From positions 1-10,640 of the forward strand of contig JAOXYC010230459.1 of assembly GCA_028565715.1 (NCBI GenBank): a stretch of 10,640 nucleotides of DNA, in the 5' to 3' direction. Shown here piece by piece: positions 1 through 9,600 of this stretch (the first letter of the stretch is position 1; each line of letters begins with the position of its first letter). The stretch comes from Phoronis pallida. Taxonomy: Eukaryota > Phoronida > Phoronidae. Below the pieces are notes generated by a model. The model was not told the DNA's origin. It saw only the letters and a program-made list of their open reading frames with translations, and did no database searches. The position numbers and the translations under genes were made by a program.

Positions 1-511
1 CGATCATGATCGATTAATCGGTCGGATTTTCGGTCGATTAATCGACCCGGAAATATTCCGCGATTCCGAGCACTAGTAAACTAACACTATTTCTTATGAA
101 ATTTGTTGAGAAATCTTTCAAATCATGCATCATGATTTTTGTTGGATTTACTGTAATCATATCTAAGAATATGTACAATCAAGTTGTCCATTTTCTAGCA
201 TTCAACGCTGTTTCAAAGTTTTAAGTAATATTGTATGCTTATGAGTTTTATCGGAAATAACAACTTCTAGATTGGTGATGGATTCAAACTTATCATGTGA
301 GAAATAGTCAATAATGACTTTGTGTGTCAATGTGAGTTTCCATACCACCAAGTTATTTTATAATGCTAATAACACCTTTTTATCATAATCTCACAGTTCT
401 CTTCTCGTAATAACTCATTTTTTCTCGTTATGGTCATGACAAAGGCTTATGCATCTTCATAACATTTCAATGTAAGACAGTAATAGTAAACTATACATTT
501 CCTTCCACCAG
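1..511 (+). other. Intron upstream of exon 1 (partial)
   Basis: AT-rich non-coding sequence ending in the pyrimidine-rich acceptor of exon 1. Apart from the CpG-rich palindromic patch in the first 70 bases I see no structure and no further exon. Confidence 0.7.
11..47. repeat. CpG-rich palindromic patch
   Basis: CGATTAATCG (11-20) is a 10-bp palindrome and GGTCGATTAATCGACC (32-47) is a perfect 16-bp palindrome with the same core. A further palindrome, cgatcatgatcg, lies at 1-12. About eleven CpGs fall within the first 70 bases, while the rest of the intron is CpG-poor. This may be the edge of a repeat element cut by the window. Confidence 0.6.
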
Positions 512-627
512 TTGTGGGACCGGTCAGGCCAGCTTGTACGTGAGATGTATTTTGACGGGCCAGTGAGAGGCTGTTGTTTTGCTAACGAGCGGGGAGATAT
601 TCTGGTCGGATACCAACAACAAGTCTG
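512..627 (+). CDS. Exon 1 of window: WD40 blade
   Basis: The acceptor is ccttccaccag at 501-511 and the donor is gttagt at 628, leaving phase 2. The 38 codons begin LWDRSGQLVREM and include the blade core CCFANERGDILVGY. The D-R-S-G turn and the hydrophobic G-D-I-L-V-G strand are typical of one propeller blade, probably the last of a domain begun upstream. An alternative donor, gtataa at 631, would leave phase 0. I preferred gttagt because the next exon needs phase 2 and then reads CQVNVE without a break. The exon is much richer in G+C than the flanking intron. Confidence 0.85.
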
Positions 628-3600
628 GTTAGTATAACATGTCCTTTGAAGTTCCTTTAAGGCCGATGGTTGTCATTTGTAGCGCACAGTTCTGTTCCCA
701 AAATGTTGATCCCCTAACTTTAAAATCTGAGAAATATAAAGAATATGAAAAACAGTCTACATTCAAAAGTTGTGATAAATGATTGCTTTCTGTAACGATA
801 CTCAAAACTATGAAGGCTTAAATTGATAAAGTTAAGTGATACCAAAACATGGCCACACACCAATGCTTCCTGGCCTTCTATAAATTACAACTATTAGCCT
901 TTGACTACATCTCTACGTTTTTAACCATTCCACTGTAACAGATCTTGAAACATATATTATGTTTACTTAGTTGTACGTTTTCTTAACAATAATCGTAGTA
1001 CTTTTGATTCATGTTGTCTAAAAAATTGATCTCGTGTTTAGAAAACCTAGTCAGGGGATAAGAAAACCATGCAATGTTTGTGAATTTGGAAATTTCTTGT
1101 ATTGTATTAATTTACTGCCTTTTATCCCCTTTACAGCCAAGTGAATGTGGAGCGTTCATTACCATTAGCAAGACTAGAGAGACTGGTGATTAACAATATA
1201 AATGTGAGTCCAGTGTTTTCAATAAAACATTAAAACAACAAAATTGAAAAGACAGAAACACTCGAATCCAGATCTCTACTAACTGAACTACCTAGCCCCT
1301 AGTATTTTCTATGCAAATTTATAGTTTTATATCGCTATGGTTACCATTGGTAAAATCTAATGGCAAATTGAATTATTCAGTTTACTAAGTATTATTTGAC
1401 ACACCAATGTCATTTGGTAAAAAAATGAAGATTCATGAAATAATGTTTTTTAATTGTCATGAATATTCTATAGCAGTGGAATAGACCGGTAAATAAAAGA
1501 GATTGGTTATTGCTGGTTTTGAAATGCGCTTTTGTATGTTTTTTAAAGTTTACCGTTTGAATGCAGGGTTTTATATACTTTCTTCAGTCAAGGGCAAGTA
1601 AATATTCCCCCCCCCCCAAAAAAAAACCCCACTATCCTGCTTTCCCCTATACTTAGAAGTAGCTCCCCATTGTTCATGTGTTGTAGTTGATATGTGTAGA
1701 TATACTGTAATTGTAAGCACAATTGAAACATCTATGTTACATTACTGAGCTTGAATCCTATATTACACAACTGTCAAACCATCTACTAATTACCCGTAAT
1801 TAACACATCATCCCACGGGCAAACAATATGATATGCTTTCCTATGTGAGAAAGCTGTTGATTGTGCTGTGTTATAATTCCTCATCTTTAACCTGACTTTA
1901 TTCGTGTAGAGGAACTTTGACAAGGTAAAGGGGCTGGGGTTTTCATTTTAACTTAAATTTGCAAACAGGGTACAAGTCAAATAATGTGCTCCTTTGTTTA
2001 ATGGTGTTTTTACATTGACTGAATAATGAGGGACCACATTATTCGATCTTGTACCGCCGAATTCTTGTTGCATGCCATGTTTTTAACATTTCTCAAACTG
2101 TTTAACATTCCTTGTCCTTTATGAAAGAAGGCAATTGTTTTCAAATTTTAATAATTTTTATGTACATTAATTTTGCTTCGTGTTAAATTTGAAGTAAATG
2201 AAACGGGCATTGGTCTTTGGTCAATTTGATTTTTTTAGCTTTTTCCAAAACTATCGTAGAGCGCACTGTGATCAGAACATTTCAAAATGTTCAAACATAA
2301 AGGAGCTAGTTGACCAAAAATGTCAGAAAATCATGCTGTGATTTTAATAAACATTTTGCTTTTGAAAAAGTATATTGCAAGAAGTAGCCCTTTGCATTGA
2401 CTTAACATGATCAGCAATCACATATTTAGTAGTTGGATACCATCTTTAAAATACTCTTTTACCCTGATATTTCATCAGCAATGCAATACTCAAAAGAATC
2501 AATCAACTCTATTTTCTTTGCTACATTGCACATCGATTATTCAAAAGAACATCCCAGCATGTATTGTTCACATCTTAAGAGTAACATGGTTTCTTGATAT
2601 AAAATGCCGCCTGCGCCTCAACGAATCTATTGTAGTTTTAAAATTTATCATCTCTGAATCATTATTTATTGACAGCTTAACCTAACTAGTCCATACTCAT
2701 CAATCTTGGATTAATGTTAAATCCAATCACCATGGAAACCGGTTTACAAGCTCACAATTTATTTATGTTGTTTTTTAATTCACTTGCATGAGATCTGATA
2801 TGCATGGATGAAGTGTTTTTTGAGTTGTATACGACTTACTGTTAAGTAGGTGTAAAAACTGACTGATTGTCTTCAAGAAAATTTCATTTTTTGTACATAG
2901 GCATGGTTTTCAAAGTATTTTTAATCAAAATTTATTATTAAAATCTGAAATTTGACGAGTATTGACATGACAATCTAGATTTCAATGTGTCAGTTTGTTA
3001 AAACCTTTCTTCATTGCGATTGCCCAGGTCAAGCAGTAGCAAATTTAAATATTTGTTGTAAATTTTTAAATGTTTTAATTCTAATTCCGATAATCTTTTC
3101 CTATAGGAGGATCTTTATGAAGAACCTGTGATTTTTGACCATACACTTCAACTGTGGTGAGTTTGGATTTGATTTCCTAATTTTAATTTTATAGATAATT
3201 CAACTGTTACTATATAATACGATATAACTCTGTACATTAGTTGGCTTTTTCAACTTCATTTTTGAAGTTTTTACTTGGTAGGCTTTCTAGTGGCCGTGAG
3301 TAAATGATCTAAAATCCATTGAATACCAACCAATGTTGTTTGTTTAACACCATTTTTGCCCAAACCATGCATTTCCCATACAACTTTCAGGCGAATTCAC
3401 CCGCATGGGGTAGCGCGGGTTTTTGCCCACGACTGTATTCAGCGTTATAAGTGAGTTGTTTTATTTTACCATTAATTGATTGTATTGACATTTAAGACTG
3501 ATTAAAATAATGGCATTTTAATTATTTTAATGGCAACACCAGGATGAAATGGTAAATCAATGTGTAAATGTTTGTGTTTTATATGAATTCTATGATTTTC

Positions 3601-6600
3601 AACCATTAATGTATTGTGTGATGATACTTGCGAGTCTTTTTTGTCCTGGCTTTCACAATCTAAATTCAGCACAATTTTTCAAATGTCAGGTTGTTACAAG
3701 TGGTCCGACAGGTACAACGCTTTAATTTACAGATGTTTCATTTTGTAATTTTATTGTCTTGTTTTGTCTTTTAATTTTCCCATAATTTCGTATTTATATT
3801 TAAAAGCTATGATATTTTCCCTTCAGAATCTGCACGATTGTGTTATTATCATTTTTGCTCTCAACTTCCATTCATTCATTCAATTTTATTTTTTTTGATT
3901 GACCATGTACATGTTATGTTCAATTTAGAAAAAACCCACAAATTTTCAGTGTAATTATGCTTTTAATTTTAAAATATTTTCTGTGTTGTTAATTCGTAGA
4001 CTTCTCTGCCCAATTGGCTTTCAATATTTTATGTTCTCTGACCAGGTTTGACCCCGACACGTTGGATAAACTGCCCCAGAACGTTGAATCTCGTCGACAA
4101 TATATCGCAGGAAAAGCCTACGACTTGGCAAATGGCAAGGAGGTTTCAGAGGATCCTGTTAGTGAGTATCAGATTCCTTTATTGGTTCCGTCATTGCGGG
4201 ATTGTAATTTTGCTTCAAATACTTCGTTAACAAAGATGCTGAATGATTGTAAGTTAATTGTGCATGCATAAAAAAATTTCCTTTGAAGTCACAAATAGCT
4301 ACTTGTTATTATATACATTAGATAATTATTAACCGGTCAGGCAACCATGTGATCACATCACTAATGACCTAATTTCCCATTCGGGCCATGAAACATTATT
4401 AAGAAATGTTTTCATTTGTTGAGGGAAAAAGGTCACTTAGTGATCACATTGTAACCTGAATAGATTAATAATTATTATATTATCAAACTTTGAAACGGAT
4501 TAAACTGTAATAAGGTTACTTGCTAAAATGTAGCTAATCAGCTTTTGCAATACAGTGTTCTCTTTCATTGATTTTTTTTGATCATCTATGATTTTATTTG
4601 AATCCATTTACAGATCAAAAGGCGAAACTAGAGAGACTAAAGAAAGCGCTGACCCTTTATGTTGACCCCGACACTGTTCCGAATGAGAGAGGTATGAAAT
4701 TGTTATCTCATAATTCAATCAAGACCTCATGCACTTTGGAAGCTGTAGGCATCCAGCAAATGAATAATATCCCTATAATTACTTGAATGCATGAAATGAC
4801 ATAACAATTTATCAATTACTCGACGAGGTTTCATTTTTTGTCATCAGGCATCTGTTAAAAAGCACCACTGTCCAGTGTATTGGCTGTATATGTTGTCACA
4901 TGATTGGACACATGGTCACTGGGGGGTTAACCTTTTCCTAAAATCATACCGCTGGCAACTAAATGAATGACAAATGTTCCACCAAGTCTCTCTCACAGCC
5001 CTTCTCAAACGAGGGTCTGTTCTCCATATGCAAGAATATGGTATCGCTAAGTGTATGCTGATTACAACACTCCGCTTTAACATGTTTTTCAACAACCGGC
5101 TGAGTTCAGTCTGTAATCCACTTGCATGAAATGCTTGGATGATAATGTGTCAAATTTAAATGACCCCATATTTGAGTGACTCCTATCTGTGGGCCATGTT
5201 GTAGGTGCGGCACGCTGGAATAGAGTCGGCCGTCTTACAATGACGCCCAACCCTATAAAGAGTAAAGGTACACAAGGTGTGCTGTGTTTTCTTTTCATTG
5301 TGTTCTTTGGTTTTCGGCAGGTTTTTTTTAAACAAACAAACTACAAGGCCGGTGCCCATTACCTTTGAGGAAATGTTTATTTGTTTACATATTTAAGATT
5401 TGATGCATTGCTGTGGTAAACTTGTTTTGTGTTACTTTTTTATTTATTTTGACCTAATGGAATATGAATATTTAAAAAACAAAAAATGTATTCTTAGTTT
5501 TTTGTTTTTCCCCGTTTTTTATTTTTTAAAAATGTTGTCTTTGATATTTCACGCCAAAACTGCTCAAGGAAATATTCAGTCATTGAGCATCAGTAAAGTA
5601 AATCATTTTTGACGTTTTATTTTTTTAGGACTTCTTAGTAAATTGAAACAGAGTAAAAAACCTGCAAGTGTTGTGAGCACAGAAAGTGCTCCCACAGAGA
5701 GCAAGGATAGTGCTCCTAAAGAGAGCATAGAAAATGCTCTTATAGAGAGTGCGGACCTTGCTCTTTTAGAGAGCCTCGACAATGATCCCATAGAAAGTGA
5801 AGGTAGTAACGATGTCGATAGTAGTCTAGCTAGCTTCTAGCTGACCTAGGCTTAGATAGGAAATAGCAATTTCCGTCTTCTTTTCACATTTAGAATGCTT
5901 TTTTGCAGACGCTTCTGCATAATTTTTTTCTTGCTGAACTGGAGGAAGTTTCACCGTTTTATCTTATTTTCTCAAATATCTATTTACCACAAGTCTGCCT
6001 GTAGATGAAAAATTTTGATGGTTGAATATAAAAAGACAGAAACTTTCAGTAAATTGTTTAACCCAGATAAACTGGACTACCATTCACTTATTTTGCTCAT
6101 GATTGATAAATCAAGAAATTTCTTGCAAAATATCAATGTGGTAAAACAGCCTCGAATTTGACCAAACTTCTCATTTTGGACATCAAACATTTATTCACCA
6201 AATAGTTCATGCACTTACATGTTGCTTCTAACACTGGGTAGTTTTTGATGAATAACGCACATATTTATAAGCACGAGGTCCCTTCCACTCTGCTAAATAC
6301 TTTCTGGATGTTAAATCTTGCTGTCAGCGATCTCGCACTGCACTGGAATTGAGTGCGGTTTACTTTTGTTTGCATGCATGCCATTTTACCCACCCTGTAT
6401 ATTTTATTTTGTTTCACGTGTTTGCATGCATGTGTGATTTGCACGCTTTTTCTCCTGTAGCCATGAAGCATTGGACCTTTCTGCGTCGCACCATGTTCAT
6501 TTTGATGGCGTTCAAGAGAATTATTGTATTCAAGTTCCATCAGACAAGAAGTATGTATTGTTAATATGTAACTTGTTAATTAAGTTACTTAAAAGTAGAA

Positions 6601-9600
6601 TTTCTGATTTTTGAAATGTTTTTGTGATGGTCAGTGATGGTGAATTATGCAAGTGGGACAATTAAGTACACATGATCCATGAAGTCTGTAAAGTTGATAA
6701 ACCTTGTTATCGGGGATTTCCAAAAGAACACCCATTTCAATGACCACCCATATATGCTCCTAAAAACTGGACAAAATTTGGGGTAATCCTGTTTTTAATG
6801 TTTGAGATTATTAAATGTAGTGTGTGTCATTTTTCAAGGAGCGCCCTTATTTGTTAAAAGAGTACCCATCGGTGCTCTTTTGGTCAACCTGTGAAATTTA
6901 ATTTTCCCTTGAAATCCCGAGTGGGTTGAAAATAGCGGAATTGCATCAAAATTAAATAAGCTAAATTGAATGAGTGAAGAGATAGCTGACTGCTTTGAGA
7001 ACATTGTTATAGAGGGCAAAGAAAAGGCAAGGAGAAAAGCCTTGTGGAATCAAATGGTTCAAGCCAAAACCAAAGCAATGTGGAAATCTAATCGAAAGTT
7101 CTCACACTCGCAAGAAAAAGCCAGGTTGTTAAGGTACAAAGGGAAAAAATCGCAGTCCCAACAGAGAGAAGAAGAAGGTATTACATTCACCATCAGTCAT
7201 GGCATTGGTCAACCGCACGTCATCACCACGACAACCATTTTATTGAAAGTTTTAGCATCTGTTTATCTTGGTTACATAGCTAGAAAGAGGAAGATAAATT
7301 GTCGCTCATCATGGCATTGGTCAGCAGAATTTTATTACCATGGCAACCATTTCATTGGATGTTGAAGATGTGTTTGGTAAACATTAGTCTCAGGTTAAAG
7401 TAAGAAAGAGGAAGGTATGACTGATCATCTTTAGATCATCGCTTGTCATGACATTGATTCACAGTGTTTCATCACCATGGTAACCGTTTCATTGGATGAC
7501 GATGTTGAGAATCTGTCAGGTAATAGCCAGATAGAGGAAGGTGTCGCTGATCAAGATAGACCATCATGTGTCATGGTCCATCATGTTGCATCACTATGGC
7601 AACCCTTTTATTGAATGATGAAAATCTGTTTGATAAACATCAATTTCATGTGAACGCAACACAGAAGAAGGTATAACCAATTGTCATTAGACCCATCACT
7701 CATCATGGCATTGGTCCACAGTATTTCATCACCACGGCAACCATTTCATTGATTGCAAATGAATTTTTAAAAAATATTAATCAGATGTGATAGCTTGGAG
7801 GAAGAGGGAGGTATCAACAATCATTATACACTCAGTCAGTTGTCATGGCACTGGTCATCAACATTTCATCACCATAGCAACCATGTCTTTGGATATAGAA
7901 GATTTGCTGGGTAAACATTGGATGATTTGATGGAACCATTTCATCTTTGATCTTAGATGTTTTGTTGAAGTAACAATTAAATTTTATTTGCAGTAAATTT
8001 AAATTTCTTTTCATTGATTGTATTGGATCTCATTGGACTTTATCATGAACATAAACTAGTACTTGGGGATTAGTTCGTGAGATTGTTTATTGACAAATAT
8101 TATTTATAAATGATTCATAATCTACATATTTGCTGCATCATGGTTTTCATCTTTGATTACATATTGCTTATTTGATACATGTTTTGTTAAACACGATCTT
8201 ATACCAGTTTTTAACAGATTTCAGAGTTAGTTTTTCATACTTGCGAAAAAGCACCCATTTTTCAGTATCAACCTGCCGCAGTAGCTGTCCCATTCCGGCC
8301 ATCATGGAAATTAATAAAAAACAACTACGACATGAGTATAAATGTAGAGAGCTAATATTTCGAAACTGTCACATTTTCATCCTCGGAGCAATATGATTAC
8401 AAACCTGAATTTCAGGTTGCTCCGAGAATGAAACTGTGACAGTTTCGAAATATTAACTCTCTACATTTATACTCTTGTCATTGTTGTTTTTATTAATCTT
8501 CATTATGGCCGGAATGGGACAGCTACTGCAACAAGTTGATACTGATAAACAGGTGCTTTTTCACAAGTATGAGAAACTAACTCTGAAAACTGTTAAAAAC
8601 AGGTATAAGGTTCAGAGAAGGACTTATGCCTAAATATTGCTTATTTGCTTCTATTAATAGTCGCTCTGAAATGCTTCACCACTCTTGTTTAATATCACTT
8701 TCAGAGCATGTTAGTCATAGATTGTCATGTATCATACTTTTTTAATTCATAGAATTTTGTAATTCCTTCAAGCTCTATGATGCCATTATCTTTTATTTTT
8801 TGCGATTTATGTAAAATTTGCTGATTGATAAAAATCGTCAACATGAGTGATAAAATTTTGCTTGCTAATATTTTTAAAGATCTAAAATAATTTGTATGAT
8901 TTTAATGTAAATGTTTTTAATGTAAATGTCGAGTCCAATTTGTTTTTGTTTGTTAATCGTCAGAATGCTTATGGTTGTTGTTTCACAGTATTACAAAATT
9001 CCCATCAAAATAGCACTCGATAATGTCACAATGTCTTGAGAAAAAATGTTGAAATTATTCATTTTAAATCAAATTTCAGAGAAGCATTTCAGAGAAGTAG
9101 TACAACTGGCCAAAGCCCAGGCATCTGTCATCACGATAAAGACGCAGGAGGAACCGTCGGAGGCTGAGGTGGGGGCTGCGTCCAATGTAACCGTTATAGT
9201 TGAGACATCTGAGAGGTGAATTATTGAAATCCATTATTGCAATCCTTCGACCATTGGTGTATTGGAGTGATGAACCCTTACGCTAGCATTATTTTATTGA
9301 AAACATGACTTAGAAATTCAGATTTAAAGTGACACCAAGATGTTTTTCAAGTTATGAGTTACATTTTTTTCATGAATTGAACAGACACAGCTGGGGTTGT
9401 CTGTTGGAAAATGTTATTTTACTTTTGACAATATAGATGTTGTAGGTAATCTGTTTAACTCAATAAATTTGATATAATATGGAATAGAATTATTATAGTA
9501 AAATCAGTGATTTGCATTGTGTAATCAAACCCTGATCTACCCTTGTCACACATAGGTGCAATTGGGCAAACTGATTTTCTGTATTCTGTACAGTAATGTT

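Larger units (their letters stand above)
5803..6460 (+). other. Intron region between exons 8 and 9
   Basis: AT-rich, holding the tentative 25-bp microexon and two TGCATGCATG motifs near its 3' end. A strong acceptor-like site, gcttttttgcag, ending at 5909 is followed by a stop when entered in the required phase 1, so I do not call an exon there. Confidence 0.6.
7178..9079 (+). other. Intron 10 (1.9 kb)
   Basis: The first 740 bp are the tandem array, and 8161-8647 holds the foldback insertion with its flanking repeats. The remaining stretches (7921-8160 and 8648-9079) are AT-rich, with a small 15-bp tandem duplication of tttaatgtaaatg at 8901-8929. No conserved extra exon is clear. Confidence 0.7.

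Noticed and set aside
2407-2685. 92-codon open frame on the + strand in intron 2
   Set aside because: Its composition is AT-driven, it has no splice sites in a fitting phase, and its protein is full of I, F, S and C without recognisable pattern.
5089-5298. 69-codon minus-strand frame
   Set aside because: It overlaps the probable cassette exon 7 in antisense and has no independent support.
5603-5791. Minus-strand frame rich in L, S and A repeats
   Set aside because: It is the antisense shadow of the 24-bp coding repeat of exon 8.
5838-5840. In-frame TAG after exon 8 as the end of the gene
   Set aside because: Exons 11-13 continue in matching phase and no poly(A) signal follows the stop soon after. 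The stop lies past plausible donors at 5797 and 5803.
5910-5955. Possible exon after the strong acceptor gcttttttgcag, reading LLHNFFLAELEE
   Set aside because: Entered in the required phase 1 it hits TAA after three codons, and no good donor follows in any frame.
6265-6540. 91-codon minus-strand frame and the 71-codon + frame at 6349-6564
   Set aside because: Both overlap exon 9 in the wrong frame or strand. The exon's own frame (HEALDLSASHH) fits the neighbours better.
6840-6900. Possible exon reading ERPYLLKEYPSVLFW after cag-like acceptor tttttcaag
   Set aside because: It needs phase 0 entry, which exon 9 does not supply, and has no proper donor before a stop. The phase 2 frame stops at once.
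8172-8396. 74-codon + strand frame in the left foldback arm
   Set aside because: It reads antisense to the frame shared by both arms, and the sequence is an inserted element within an intron.
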